A stretch of DNA of 64,000 nt from Macrotis lagotis (taxonomy: Eukaryota; Chordata; Mammalia; Peramelemorphia; Peramelidae): the NCBI RefSeq assembly GCF_037893015.1, contig NC_133661.1, positions 183,640,674-183,704,673 of the forward strand. The letters run 5' to 3'. The notes under the pieces are model-generated. The model did not search any database and was not told the DNA's origin. It saw only the letters and a program-made list of their open reading frames with translations. Position 1 is the stretch's first letter, and the number at the start of each line of letters is the position of its first letter. Position numbers and translations under genes: made by a program. Positions 10,561 through 22,984 of this stretch are shown in pieces.

Positions 10561-11339
10561 TAGTAGAGAATAAAGAGAATAAATATTTGTTAAGTACTTA
10601 CTATATGGGAAACCACTTCCAAATATTAAATCATTTAATTCTCACAACAATACTGAGAAGTTGCTTAATAATTGCTTATTGATTGGCTGACAGAGACATA
10701 TTTTAAATCTTGAATGGAATATTCTGAGTGAAGCAGGATGAATCAAGGAGAAATACAATTATAGCAAAATAATGTTAAGACCAGAAATTGAAAAAATTGG
10801 CTAATTAAAAAAGATTTGCTTGAGAATATGAGAAAATATGACTTGTCTTGTCTCCTAATTCTTTACAATGGGGACTAATTGGAGATGAGGGCAGGTATGG
10901 GTAGGAATATAATATATATATGAAAAATCACATATCATGTCACAATTGATTACTGTTGCACATAGTACTTTTTCTCCCTCATAGATTCTTTGTCAAAAGG
11001 GATGTCCCTCTGCATAAGGTTAGCATAAAAAGATATTATATATTAAAATTATAAAATAGCCATTCAATATAAAAGAATGTATGCTCCATCTGACTTCCAC
11101 TTGCATCCTCAAACTTCCCTGGCTTTCTTTTACTGCCCTATAGTAGGTATATGTACCTGGGGATGGTCAGAAAGCAATGAATTAAACCCTTGATCTTGGA
11201 ATCCTAAGGAAGAGCTACAATTGAGAAATGCCCCATATGGATCCAGAAATAGGAGAAAAAGCCTGACAGAAAATAAAAGCTCTGAGGTTTTCCCCCTATT
11301 GCAGTCTTCCAGGAAGTTTGACTAGGGATCCAGAAATAG

Positions 11340-11378
11340 GGTTTTTGCACTGACTGCAGGTGCCTGGGGATCACTGTG
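11340..11378 (-). other. 23-RSS of the V segment at 11379
   Basis: Perfect heptamer CACAGTG (11372-11378), 23-bp spacer, nonamer GCAAAAACC (11340-11348). This nonamer matches the consensus ACAAAAACC at 8 of 9 positions, the best in the window. Confidence 0.92.
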
Positions 11379-11960
11379 CTTGCACAGCACACAGATAGGT
11401 AGCTGAGTCTCCAGACTGGGAGGCAGAGATGTATAAAGAACTGTGACGATCCTTTAAGTTACTCATGGATTTGAACCTTCCTTTCTCCTTTATCCCAGAA
11501 ACTAGATAAAATAGTGATGTGAGACCTTTCTCAGAATCTTGCCTGAACCATTGTAGGCCTTGAGAATTTTGGTTAGAATAAGTGCAGTTCATAGTGATGG
11601 TCTCTCCCTCCTGGACACTCAAAATCTGAGGACTCTGTTCCACCTTCTGTTGGCAGCTCACTCCTATGCAAAAAAGCAATTTCAGACATTAGAAACTCTA
11701 GGTCATTAGGTCCCCATCCCCTTTAACATCACATCTCTTATGCTCTGCCCCTCATAATACATCCATGGACACGACATGTGATTACAACTGAAGTCTTGCG
11801 TCTCCCACTTAATATTTTAGGGATTGTCTCCTTTTTAAAGTCTCATGTAATATTTTGTGGAAATGATGATTTTTTTTTCCTTTTCTTACTTTAGAAATCC
11901 CAACTCACTTTTTAACAGAAGCCACATGATCACTAATAAATTCCTAAGGGACATCTTCAT
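11379..11960 (-). CDS. TRAV: TRAV-like V segment, subgroup 2, apparently functional
   Basis: The leader exon is 11909-11960 (52 bp; MKMSLRNLLVIMWLLLK, hydrophobic). After a GTGAGT donor and a 245-bp intron the V exon is 11379-11663 (285 bp), following a TTTGCATAG acceptor. Splicing gives an in-frame ...K-R-VSCQQKVEQSPQ. The V domain has the first Cys in TMNCTYS, Trp in LQWFRQDSEKGL, LFYLVSG at CDR2, SSLYISASQSGD, and the second Cys in ATYLCAVQA directly before the RSS. In T cells it would join to a TRAJ segment and encode the alpha-chain variable domain. The framework resembles human TRAV41/TRAV21/TRAV22 from memory; TRDV use cannot be excluded. It contains no stop or frameshift. DSEKGL replaces the usual DPGKGL. 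Confidence 0.9.
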
Positions 11961-13680
11961 TTTCTCCTTTGCCTTGATCAAGAAATGGTCAGTTCTGAAA
12001 CTGGAAATGCACACCAGTGTTCTTTATTCAAAACGTTTTTCTCAAGCCTAAATGTCAGTAGTCCTCTTATTGCACCAGGAAACAAACTAGTGAAGCTTTA
12101 ACTTGGGTGCCCAGCCAATCAGCACTTTGTTAGTTAAACACCACACAAAACCTCCTTCATAGACACATAGATCCCCCACTGTAGATATTTTTTTGCCCAT
12201 GGTAGTCCTGCCCTCCTTAGGTCAACCACAGAATTGTTAGGGCAATGAAAGAAGTTCCCTAGGAAAGATTCTTGGCTATTTTTGGTATATATGAAGCTTT
12301 GTGTACCATTCTTAAAATATAGCAAGTGTTGGAACTTTTGAGATTTAGGAAGGACCTCAAAATTCATCTACTCTAATCTTTTCTTGAAAAGGAACCTGAA
12401 TACTGGATTGGTTGAGTGACAAAACTTGGAAATCCATAGTGCAATCTCAAATATATACCTCAATCACTGACTAGTCAAATGATAAATTAAAAAATCTTGA
12501 ATTAATTGAGAAATTGTTCCTTTGGTGATTACAGAATGCTTGAAAGTGAGCTAGATGTCAGTAAGCATAGCTTCAATGGATAAAGCAGGTATTTGCCAAC
12601 TTTGAGGCTACTTGTCATAAATGTTATTCTGATTCCCTGATAATTTAATTATGTTTGCTTTACTGTTCAAATTCCATTTTGAATTTTCCTTCTGGAGATT
12701 GGGTTAGGGATGGTTCAAAGTGATATGGAATGTAATGGGAAGAGAGATTCATGAATTGTTATGGACCACTGGAAGATAATCAGAAAAGTTGGGGAAATGG
12801 AAGATATGGGAATTGGTGGAGTGAAGAAGGATCAGAATGGTGAGGGTTTGAACTTGTTACAATGAGCAAATTTTGAAATAAAAGTCACAGGGAGAGCAAG
12901 TGGAGCCAACTCTAGGGAATACCTCTCCTCCGTTCATTCAAAATGCTTGATGAGGAAATTATAATGATTCCTGAAAACTTCCAAATATATTCCTTCCTTT
13001 TAAAATATAGGAAGTAATCTGAGGAATTCAAATTAAAACAGGTCTTGAAGCTTGCTATTTGAAAACCTTTTGCATTATTATCTAGCGGTTGTTGTGATAT
13101 TTTATGTTTTAATTACTTTTAATAAAACTTATTTTAGTAGATTCAAGGATCATTAATAAGATTTATTAACTGTCAGAACCTAAAATTGAAGGATCATGGA
13201 TAAGAAGAGATAAGTCTATCTCTGCGATGGAGGTTCATAGAAGAGACATGAGAAACATTTCCTGTTTTAGTCATTTGGAACATATAGATGGACATAGAAA
13301 CTGGGAGCCATGAATCAGGAGAGAAATTTCCTCTTTGGAAAGACAGTGAAGCATGGGGCTAAATCCCAGAACAAAGAAATGTCTCCATGAAGTTAGCATT
13401 AGTAGGCCAATCTCTAGTTATAAGTCTCTCCTCTGTGCTGATCCCCCTAACATTCACTATGAGGATAGTCTGAGAAAATAAGTGTAATGACCTCTACCAG
13501 GTTACTGGATGCCACCCAATTTGATCCAGTTCAGTTCTATAACATGTATTATCAATGAGTACATAACCCAGGGCAAGAGGATTTAGAGAAGTTATTGATC
13601 TAAGAATCAAATGAGGGAGTTAAAATGAGAACCAGGAAAATAAGTTGTGTTTTTAGGACATAAGGTATTCTCTATTCTTG
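11961..13680. other. Intergenic spacer, shortened cassette interval
   Basis: No gene seen. Compared with the edge unit and with 18328-20650, about 1 kb or more of ancient repeat is missing near 12440-12455, so this subgroup-2 to subgroup-1 interval is one of the two shortest (about 1.7 kb). The AATTAATT landmark is near 12480-12515. The minus-strand ORF 12134-12367 has no recognisable features. Confidence 0.55.
12115..12121 (-). promoter_or_regulatory. CCAAT box of the V segment at 11379
   Basis: CCAATCA on the plus strand, 155 bp upstream of the leader ATG, in the block 'gcccagccaatcag' shared by subgroup-2 units. Confidence 0.6.
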
Positions 13681-13719
13681 GGTTTGTGCACAGCCTGCAG
13701 GTGCCTGGTGATCACTGTG
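13681..13719 (-). other. 23-RSS of the V segment at 13720
   Basis: Heptamer CACAGTG (13713-13719), 23-bp spacer, nonamer GCACAAACC (13681-13689). Confidence 0.92.
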
Positions 13720-14241
13720 CCCTCACAGCACAGAGGTAGGTGGCTGAGTCTTCAGGCTGTACATCAGTGATATGCAGAGAACTATGGCGCTCCTTTGTGT
13801 TGATCATGGACCTTAACCTTCCATTCTGCTTCTCCCCTGAAGTTATATAAAATAGGGAGGTGAGGCCTTTCCCAGGATCCTGCTTGAACCATTGCAGTCC
13901 TTGGTTAGTAGTTTCTGTATAGTTGCAGTTGATTGTGGTGGTCTCTCTCTCCTGGATCTTCAGGGACTGAGGACTCTGCTCCACTTTCTGTAAGCAGCTT
14001 ACCCCTGTTCAGAAAACCAATGTCAGACATAGGTCATGAATCATTAGGTCAACATTTCCCATCATTTTATAGATATCACTTCCAGAACACACCCAGGAAA
14101 CTCCATTTGATCTGTCCTTGCCTGCCTCTCAGGCAGAAGAATGACTTCTGAATTTTCCTGTTGCCATCTACAGAAACCTTTCAACTCACAGGTTAGGTGG
14201 AGACACAGGATCATGAATAAGGCTCTATGGCCTGTCTCCAT
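13720..14241 (-). CDS. TRAV: TRAV-like V segment, subgroup 1, apparently functional
   Basis: The leader exon is 14190-14241 (METGHRALFMILCLHLT) with a GTGAGT donor. After a 185-bp intron the V exon is 13720-14004 (285 bp), following a CTGAACAG acceptor. Splicing completes a Trp codon (T+GG), giving TWVSCLQKVEQSPQSLKIQE. The V domain shows first Cys in TINCNYTET, LQWFKQDPGKGLTSLFYITS, SSLHITDVQPED, and ATYLCAVRA with the second Cys. All reading frames are open and the splice sites and RSS are intact. An ORF search alone would miss the first residues because no Met lies at the exon start. It should encode an alpha-chain variable domain after V-J joining. Confidence 0.92.
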
Positions 14242-17200
14242 CTTCCACTATCAGTTGGAGTGGACAGCTAGTTCTGAGTCCTGGGAAATGTATTCTTTAG
14301 TCAAAGGAGACTGTTAATTCTCTATATAAGTAGTTTTCTTTTGCCTTGTCAAGTAGGGTAGCAGTCACCAGCCAGACTGCTTAACCAATCAGCTTGGTTT
14401 ATCATTTCACACTTTATGAGCAGATATATTCATAGATGCTCAGACTGAGCGAATGCTCAGTCTGAAAGTATGTTAGACAATGGTAACACTGCCTCCCTCA
14501 GTCCATGATAATGCATTTCTAGGGCTATGAGAACATGATACCTATTCAGGATCTGTCAGAGAAATCATTGTATTTCTATTCTTTCTACCAACAAACATTT
14601 TTTCAAGTGTCTACCATGGGCAAATTGTACAAGAAGTTATATGTCTTATAGGAATGTGATAATTATGAGACACACAGAAATGAATAGAATATAGGGTAGA
14701 ATGTGATAGATTGATGGAAAGATAAAAATCCTTAAAAAGAAATTAGGAATGGAACAAATACTAATTGGGTTGAGAGAATCATGGCAAGAGTCATGAAAGA
14801 GGTATGTCTTCAAATTTTGAAGGGATTTCATCAGCTAGAGAAGTGTGGAAATTGTATTGTGGATGATATGAGCAGAGCAATTGAAATGGAAACCTATAGG
14901 AGAATGGGAGGGAGGGCAAAGGGTTGTTAAATTTACACAGACCTGGAATCTACGAAGGGAAGTGACATTATGGTGAGATCCATAGAACTTTTAATACTAG
15001 GATCAGGATTTTAAGATTCACTCAGCAGGCAATGAAGAATCACAAAATTTTTAAGAATTGTGACATCATTATGGTGGAGCAATATAAAGACTTTAAAGAG
15101 AGTGACACTGAAAACTGATTCCAGAAATGATAGACTGGAGGCAGGAAAAATATTTAGAAGTTTATTATAATTGCTTAGAGAGAAAAAAGAGATAAAGACC
15201 TGATTGAATGAAGAAGGGTTTGCAAGTAGTTTTTTGCGTCGAACAAAGCCCTCAGCTCTGACTTTTCCTCTCCCTGAATGTTTAGCCTGCATGAGGTGCT
15301 AGCCCTACATGGCAGAATTAGAGTCCTTTCCCATCCTCAAGATGTGTTAGTGTTAAAGGTCAGTTTGATTTAAAAGTGAAATGAGTCTTGAAAGCATTCA
15401 GTCATTTATTGGTTGTGTTGGGAATCTAGATTTGTGCAGAGGAAAGAGTTCAGGGCCTGGAGTCATGGAGATTGAGTTGAACTTTGAACACTTCCTAGTT
15501 TTCTGAGCAAGTCACTTAATCTATCTCCATCTTAGATAGATTTACAACTGTTGGGTAGGCTATAATTGTAAATGTCTTTGAGACCAACAACAAATTGAAA
15601 TTCTAAGAATAGTGGGAGATAAGAAAGTTCAAAGCTTAGTTCAGATCATGTTTTATTGAGGTATAGGGGTTTCTATTCTCGAAGGAAATTTTTTATGATA
15701 ATTTAGCTTTTGATATTTAAATGACTTCATTTTTATTTAAGTATTTTTTTTTTTTTGTTTCAGTTGGTTGTTATTCAGTCCTTTCATTTCATTGACATGT
15801 GGAACATTGGGAAAGCCTTATCCTAATAAAAATTGGCAAATGTTCATCATTTTTAATCGTAGAGTGTTGTGTTGGGGTTTGAAAGGTTAAGAAAACTATT
15901 GATGTTCACATAAAGTGTTAGAGAAAAGATGTTCACTGAAGTCTTCCTGACTCTTTGAATAGACTTAAAATCAGGAAGACCTGAGTTCAAATGCTATTTG
16001 AGATGCTTATTGTGTGAATCATTTGACCTTGTTCAGCCTCCTTTTTCCCAAAAATAAAATGATAATAACAATAGCTTCTTAGAATTACCATGAGGATTGA
16101 ATGAGACAATATGAGAAAGATTTTGAAACTTAAAACAATTAGAAATGCTGTCTATGATAATGAGACATAGGTCATATCCCCTCACATGTATCTATATCTC
16201 TATGTTTATGTATTATTCTTATAAGAATTAAGGAAGATTAATTATTTTAGAGATAGAAAATATAGGTGGAGACCTGGAAATCTCCAGAAATTAATATGAA
16301 ATAATTGAGAAAGCAGATGAGAGAAATTTTGTTGGAGGGAGAGATGAAGATAGGAAATTATGCCAAAACTAAGAAACCCACCTGAGGAAAAAGGGGAGTG
16401 AGGAGCAAGAAATTGTCCTAGTTTTAGGAAAGACTCTAAAGGCATAGGCTGAATAGGGTAATTCTGCTGTTATACCCCTCTCCAGTGCTGATACTCCTCT
16501 AGAAGGCTGGGTTGAGACTTGTGATCTCTGGGGAATGAATGGTTAAACATATGGTGGTGCATACTAATATAACATAATAGTTCTATATCAATGATAATAA
16601 GGAATTCAGAGTATTCTGAGGGACATTAAAAACCCTTTATCACCTGGTTCCTCTTATCTATCCTGGTTTTCTTGTATTTTCCTCCCTTCCAGATACCCTG
16701 ACATCAGTGACACCAGCTTCTTTGTGAGGTGGCATAGGTGCTGAGTTTGGAGACAAGAAGATCTCAGTTCTAATCTGACCTCAGACATTTATCAGTTGTG
16801 TGACTCTGGGCAACTAACTCACTTCACATCTCTATCACAGTTTTGTGTACTGGGCAGTGAGGATCATGATAGCACCGACTTCCAGAGTTTTTGTCAGGAA
16901 CAATCGAGATTATTTTTAACAGCTAAGTGAGCATTGCCTAGTCCATAATAAGGAAGAAAGATGGCCAATATTGGTTAAGCCCCTACTATGCAACAGATAC
17001 TATGCTAAAGTCCTTCCATATATCATTTGGAACAATACTGAGAAACAGTAATTTCTTAAGCAAAGTTCATTGACTGGCTGACAGAGAAGTGTGCTAAGTC
17101 TTATGTGAAATATTGCTGAGTGAAGTAAAATGAATCAGAGAAGGAAAAAAAAAGATTACAGCAATATACACAGTAAGACAAAAAAAAATCAAAGGGAATG

Positions 17201-17710
17201 TAAATAATTAAACAAATCCAGGTGATTTTTGGAGAAGATGAGAAAATATAGTTCTTCCTGTTCCCTTCCATTCCTTTGCAGAGATGGATAGGTGGGAATC
17301 AAAGTACAATGTATATAGAATATCACATATCCTATCACACTTGATTGCTCTTGGGTATACTGTTTTTTCCTCTTCTTAGATTCTTTGTTATGGGAATGTG
17401 CCTCTATATAGAGATCAGAATAAAAAGATATGAAGATATTTAAGTATTAAATAGCCATTCATTTAAAACAAAGGTCTCCACTTGCATCTTCAGAATGCCC
17501 TGGCTTTCTGTTACTACTCTTTAGTAGGAAAAGGTATCTGGGGATGATCAGAAGGTAAGGATGATCTTGGAATCATATGGTAAACCTACAATTAAGTGGT
17601 ATTCAGCATGGATCCAGAAAAGAGATGAAATTGGGGGAAAAAACTAAAAAGCTCTGAGTTTTCACCCTATTGCAGTCTTTGAGGGAGTTTGATTAAAGCT
17701 CCAGTCATAG
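14242..17710. other. Cassette spacer without large insertions
   Basis: No gene seen. This 3.5-kb stretch is the cleanest example of the interval between a subgroup-1 and the next subgroup-2 V, and is the best reference for finding insertions elsewhere. It holds the same ancient blocks and three MIR-like SINEs (about 15418-15540 truncated, 15950-16160, 16730-16950). The minus-strand ORFs at 14646, 15011 and 16242 have no recognisable features. Confidence 0.6.
14385..14391 (-). promoter_or_regulatory. CCAAT box of the V segment at 13720
   Basis: CCAATCA on the plus strand, about 144 bp upstream of the leader ATG. A TTTAGTCAAAGGAGA block shared by subgroup-1 promoters lies nearer the ATG (about 14297). 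Confidence 0.6.
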
Positions 17711-17749
17711 GGTTTGTGCACAGGCTGCAAGTGTCTGGGGATCATTGTG
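17711..17749 (-). other. 23-RSS of the V segment at 17750
   Basis: Heptamer CACAATG (17743-17749, one mismatch outside the critical CAC), 23-bp spacer, nonamer GCACAAACC (17711-17719). Recombination efficiency may be reduced. Confidence 0.88.
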
Positions 17750-18327
17750 CCTGCACAGCACATAGGTAGGTGGCTGAGTCTCCAGGCTGCGAGGCAGAGA
17801 TATGCAGGGAGCTGTGACCATCCTTTCTGATGACCCTGGACTTGAACCTTCCTCTCTCCTTTGTCCCAGAAGTCAGGTAAAATAGTGATGTGAGACCTTT
17901 CCCAGGATTCTGCTTGAACCATTGCAGGTTTTGAGAACTTTGATCTGAATAAGTGCAGTTCATAGTAATGGTATCTCCTTCCCAGACTCTCAAAATCTGA
18001 GGATTCTGTTCCACCCTTTGTTGGCTGCTCACCCCTGTTCAAAAAACAGAATTGCAGACACTGGTAAGTGGTCATTAGGTCCCTCTCCCCTTTAATGTTC
18101 CTTCTCTTATCCTTTGCTCCTCACAATGCATCCATGAAGACCCCATGTGACTATACCTGAAATCTTGTCTTTCCCATTTGGTATTTTAGGGATTGTTTTC
18201 TTTTTAAGGTCCCATGGTATTTGGGGGGAATAGTATGTCTCCCTTTTTTCCCCAACTTCAGAAACCCCAACTCACATTTTAGCAGACTCCATATGATTAT
18301 TAATAAAGTCCTTAGGGGCTTCTCCAT
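17750..18327 (-). CDS. TRAV: TRAV-like V segment, subgroup 2, apparently functional
   Basis: The leader exon is 18276-18327 (MEKPLRTLLIIIWSLLK), with a GTGAGT donor and a 241-bp intron. The V exon is 17750-18034 (285 bp). Splicing gives LLKWVSSQQRVEQNPQ. The V domain has TMNCTYSDQSSQ (first Cys, CDR1), LQWFKQNPGKGLTSLFYLTS, GRFKSR, HSSLHISASQPGD and ATYLCAVQA (second Cys). It is open throughout. The Cys usually found at the leader/mature junction (VSC) is Ser here, which should not affect the immunoglobulin fold. It is the closest intact relative of the pseudogenes at 35425 and 45048. Confidence 0.9.
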
Positions 18328-18461
18328 TCTCTTCCTTATCAGGATCAAAAAGTACTCAGTTCTGAAATTGGGAATACAAACCAGTGCTCTCAATTCAAGG
18401 TATCTTTCTCAATTCTTAATGTTTGTAGTTCTCTCAGTGATGCCTCATTTTGGCTGCCTGG

Positions 18462-18468
18462 CCAATCA
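18462..18468 (-). promoter_or_regulatory. CCAAT box of the V segment at 17750
   Basis: CCAATCA on the plus strand, 135 bp upstream of the leader ATG. Confidence 0.6.
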
Positions 18469-18989
18469 GAGCTGCATCTGTTATACATCACACAAAATTC
18501 TATTCACAGACATAGATTCCCCCACTGAAGTCATTTTTGTCTATGGTAGTCCTGCCCCCTTTAGGGCAGTAAGAAAAAGTTCACTAGGAAAGATTCCTGA
18601 CTATTTTGCATACAATATGAAGCTTTTAGTACAAATCTTAGGATATAAAATCTATTGGAACTTTTGATAACATTTTAGATGATAGGGTCAGAGAGCTGGA
18701 AAAGATCTCAAAACCTATCTATTCTAATCTTTTCCAGATGAGGAAACTGATTCTTTGATTGGTTGAGTGGCAAACCTTGGAAGTCCATAATGACATCTCA
18801 GAGATGGAATTTTATACAATACCATGTGAGTACAAATCCAAGGCTCTTACAATAAGTCAATAAAGAATTATAAAACACCTATTCTGAGTCCAACCACATA
18901 GTAAGAGCTGGGGAAAAAATGAAAGGCAAATGGAAGTCCCTGCTCATCAAAAGTGTCATAGTATATTAGGGGAAAACATGTGAACAATC

Positions 18990-19021
18990 ATATATATATA
19001 TATGTATATATATATACATAC

Positions 19022-19057
<36 letters not shown>

Positions 19058-19058
19058 A
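18990..19058. repeat. (TA)n/(TG)n microsatellite
   Basis: Alternating TA with TATG and CATA interruptions, then a pure TG run (19036-19058). Confidence 0.95.
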
Positions 19059-21763
19059 GACATATACATATATATTAAATAATCATTAGACTGAAGACAA
19101 TAAAATGAATGGAGAACATGAAACACTTCTCAAAGAAGGTTACATTTCAGCTGGGACTTAAAAAAAGGTAGGCAAGTCAGGAAGCAGAGATGAGGAGGCA
19201 GAGATTTCCAAAGGAAGTGGAAAAATGTCAGTAGAAATTACCAAAAGCAAGAGATGGAGTCTTTTGTAAAAGGTGTAATAAGGTAGCCAGTGTCATTGGA
19301 ATTTGCAGGGGATAATTGGGGGTGGGAGTGGTTGGGTGTTTGAAGACAGGACAATTTTAGTGGGAGGAGGCATTATGAATTTCTTCAAAAGCTGGAAGTA
19401 GATTCAATCTTGATGGTGATAGGGAGTCACAAGAGTTGATGTAGTAAGGGGAATAACATGATCAGATCTATATTTTGGGAAGATGACTGACAACTGAGTG
19501 GATGAGAGACATAGTGTGGGGAGAGACTTGTGAAAGGCTGACCTTTCCACAGGCTTTTGAAGTAGTCCAGGACCTGTACCACAGTGATGATAGTGCCAGA
19601 AAAGTAATGGGGGGAAATGATATTACAGAAGGAAAATTGAGAGACCTTCTAGCTTTTTGTTTGAGTTGAGGTCATGAAAAATTGGACATGGTGGAAATGA
19701 CTGAATAATACCAACTCAAATCATGTCCTGGGTTGTAGATCAATATATCCATGACTTTGAGATGCTTCTTTTCTATCTTGAAGAGAAGTCATTGGGGTTC
19801 ATATGTGTAAAGGAAGCCTAAGGAATCCAGGCTTCTGTCACTGATCACACTGGACTTTGGTTTAGTTTAATTGACCATAAAGTAGCCTCAGCTACAAGAA
19901 AGGCCTATCTTTTCCCTTTCCATTTCCTAATTCACTTTAGAAGAACTGTGACAGTTGTCAGAAACCTACAGAGGACAAGACCAGAAAAGTAGTTGTTATT
20001 AAATCCCAGAGACCAGGAGAATCAATGAAAGATGGTGCCAGACACTTGAGCTTCTTGTCTATATTCCTGACTGTTTGCCACACTCAGTTTATAGGATCTA
20101 GAAAATGCCTAAGCAGGCCTATGATTTTATGGTTCTTCCCTCATTCTCTCTCTCCTGAATCTCTATATTAACAACTCTTTAAAAAGAGGATTCCTAAGGT
20201 GAAACAACTTAATTTCAGCTTATTATTGGAGAGCCTTTTCTATTTAGATTGCAATTTTGCTTTTTTGCTGTGCTAGTATTTTATAGTTACCTTACTGTTT
20301 AAAATAAAACATTATCATTAAAAAATTGAATCTGTTTAATGAAACAAGTAGTATGTGATTCAGACAGATCTCTCTCCTAAATTGAGAACATAGTTTTTAT
20401 AATAGGGATTATATTATATTTATTGTTATATTATTATATTATATGAATGCACAAAGTTCAAATCATAATTCTAAATTTGCACAGGACTAGGTCTGGAAAT
20501 CTCTAGTCTGTGTAGGGGAACAGCCTCTCATCCAAATATTATTTATGTGAAATCAAAGTATTCTCCAGTGCCTTAACATATACCTTAATCATTAACTGGT
20601 TAAGTAATAAATTAAACAATTAATCCATTAATTGACAAGTTGTCCCTTTGGTGATTACAGAATGCATGGAAATGAACCAGATGTGAGTGGGTCTTACTTC
20701 AGTAGCTTTAGTAAGTATATATCTGCACCCATGCTACTTTTCATAACTGGAATTTTGACTTCCTGATATTGCCTGTGTTTTCTTCACTGTCCAAACTCCA
20801 TTTTGGATTTTCCTTCTAAATTGTAGGATGAGGATGATTATAATTATAATTGAATGTAATGGGAAGAGAGATTCAGGGAGTGCTGTAATTCATTAGGAGA
20901 TATCAGAAATACTGCTGACTTGTGAACTGGTTGTACCTACAATGTTTAAACCACTATTCTGAACTAGGATACACAGTAAGTTATGTGTCTATTGGGAGTG
21001 TAATGAATATGAGATGCATAGAAATGAATAGGGTACAGGGCAGAATGTGATAGGGACAAAGAAAAGACAGAAAATTGTTAAAATTGTTAAAAATGAAATT
21101 AGGGAAAAGATGCTAACTGGGTTGAGAGAGTCATGCTAAGTATCATAGAAGAGATGGGTCTTCAAATTCAGAAGAGACATCATTTTAAGCTTGAAGGGGT
21201 CTATTTAATGTATGGGGCATAATAGAAGCAGAACAAATGAAATGGGGATCTTTGAGATGAGAATGGGAACAAGGGCACAGAGAAGTCTATTTTATCTAGA
21301 CCATAAAGGGAGGATAAGTGACACAAGGTGAGACAATTGATTGTCTAGAAGCATGAATACCAGGATCAGGAGTTTAAACTTGACTCAGATGGCAATGGGG
21401 AGTCACTGAAGCATTTTGAGAACAATTGTGGAGCATTATAGTGGATCATCATGAAGACCCCACAGGGAGTGGCATTGAAGCCTGATTGTAGAAAGGTTAG
21501 ACTGGATACAGGACAATTTACTTAGAAGGCTAATGTAATAATTTACATAAGAATGAAGAAGATCTTGCAAGTTATAGTATATGTTAGACAAGGGGATCAG
21601 AAGTGAATTTTTTTCATCAATATATATTTATGTGATTCTAGACCTATATGCAGAATGGGGAGAGGCCTTTGTCTTCAGGATATTTCAGGTTCAGCATGAA
21701 GAAGTAGATTTGAATTAAATGTGAAATGAATCCAAGTGACAACCAGTCATAAAGAAGTTGTAT

Positions 21764-22030
21764 TGCACAGCTAGGTGAGATCTAGTGGATAATGCACATA
21801 ATAAAGATTTGAGTTCAAATCCCACCTTAACCACTTAATAGTTATCTGACCCTTGGCAAGTCACGTAATCTCTCTTTTCTTCAGTTTCCTCATCTGTAGA
21901 ACAATAACAACAATAATAATAATATCATCTAATTCTCCTGGTTGTTATAATGATCAAAAAAGATAACAAAATTTATAAAATGCTTAGCATAGTGCTTGGT
22001 ACAGAGGAAGCACTCTATAAATGTAAACCG
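21764..22030 (+). repeat. MIR/MAR1-like SINE
   Basis: Cassette counterpart of 8502-8765, with 'gagttcaaatcccacctta', 'ggcaagtcacgtaatct' and 'tgcttagcatagtgcttgg'. An AAT-rich expansion lies at 21903-21925. Confidence 0.75.
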
Positions 22031-22984
22031 CTTGTTGTTGCTATTATTGTTGTTATAAGAAAAGAATTCTAGGCACATGTAAGGTTTCTGTCACAAATAT
22101 ATATCTTCAAGATCTAGGAAAATGAACCTCATTTTCCTGAGTAGGAGATGTGCTGTGGATACTTACTTTCATTATGATAATGTCTATCAAATTTATGAAA
22201 GGAATTCAAATCGCATATGGAAAGAAATTCAATTTGTTGTTGGCTTTCAATTGTCCTAGTTGGAACTTTCAAGAATTTGAAGTCCTGGAATCATACAGGT
22301 TAAGGTGATTGTCATTTTCAAGGATCATAAGGAAAGTATCTTCCTTAGTTGGGTTTTCCCCATACCTAGATATAAAATCAGAATGCTGGTTCTGAAAGGA
22401 GACAAAATAAACCAGTAGCTCTGCCAATCTCTCTTGGGCAAGAATACAAGAGAGAAGTGTTGATGGAGTGTGAGGTGAGTTTGAGAATGTCTGAGAAGCC
22501 TTAGGGGGTCTACCTGAGGAAAGACTGGAGCATGGAGCAAGGAAGCTGGCACTTTGGTGTAGTGTCCAACATGGACGGGTTTAGAAAAGGGTAGGGAATA
22601 ATTGGAAGTGATTCTGGATCAATAGCAAATTAAATTTGTAAGAATAGTAGGAGTTAAGAGAATTCAAAGTCTAGTTATAATTATGATTTTACTGAAGAAG
22701 AGAGATTTCTATACTGAAGCAATTTTTAAAAATAATATTGGGTTTTGTTATTTAAATGACTTAATGTTTTTAATTTTTTATATATTTATATATAGAAAAA
22801 TATATTTACTTATTTTAAGTTTTTTAATTTAAGTGTTTTTCAGTTCACTAATTTCATTGATATGAGGAATGTGGAGAAAGCCTTGAAATAATGAAGATTG
22901 ACAAATATTCATAATTTTTAATCTGAAAGTCTTTTGGGAATCTTTAAGGTTAAGAGAACTGCTGATGTTTACAAAGTTGATATT

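Larger units (their letters stand above)
7801..11339. other. Cassette spacer with three MIR-like SINEs
   Basis: No gene seen. Cassette sequence resumes at about 7801 and aligns with 14710-17710, 21050-22990, 29790-31870, 41460-45000 and 56590-58460. Block 8040-8340 (phrases 'gggga(a/g)tc(c/a)ttgaagg', 'gcaggataaatatttagaagg') is an unclassified ancient repeat that occurs in each cassette. Three MIR-like SINEs are listed separately. The minus-strand ORFs at 7743-8030 and 8886-9125 show no protein features. Confidence 0.6.
18328..22984. other. Intergenic spacer containing the scar of a deleted subgroup-1 V
   Basis: No gene seen. The subgroup-2 downstream blocks (18600-18830), the ancient repeat (18840-19700), the AATTAATT landmark (20600-20640) and the 'gggaagagagattca' block (20861) occur in normal order. 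At about 20930-20950 the sequence then jumps to the block that normally lies beyond a subgroup-1 leader ('attctgaact...gtgtctattgggag'). About 1.8 kb expected from the other cassettes, including the V exon, leader and promoter, is absent. A MIR-like SINE is at 21764-22030. The minus-strand ORF 22325-22552 is not recognisable. Confidence 0.7.

Noticed and set aside
17662-18075. 137-codon ORF overlapping the V segment at 17750
   Set aside because: It is a shifted frame of the V exon. The V-domain frame with both Cys and the RSS is the real one.
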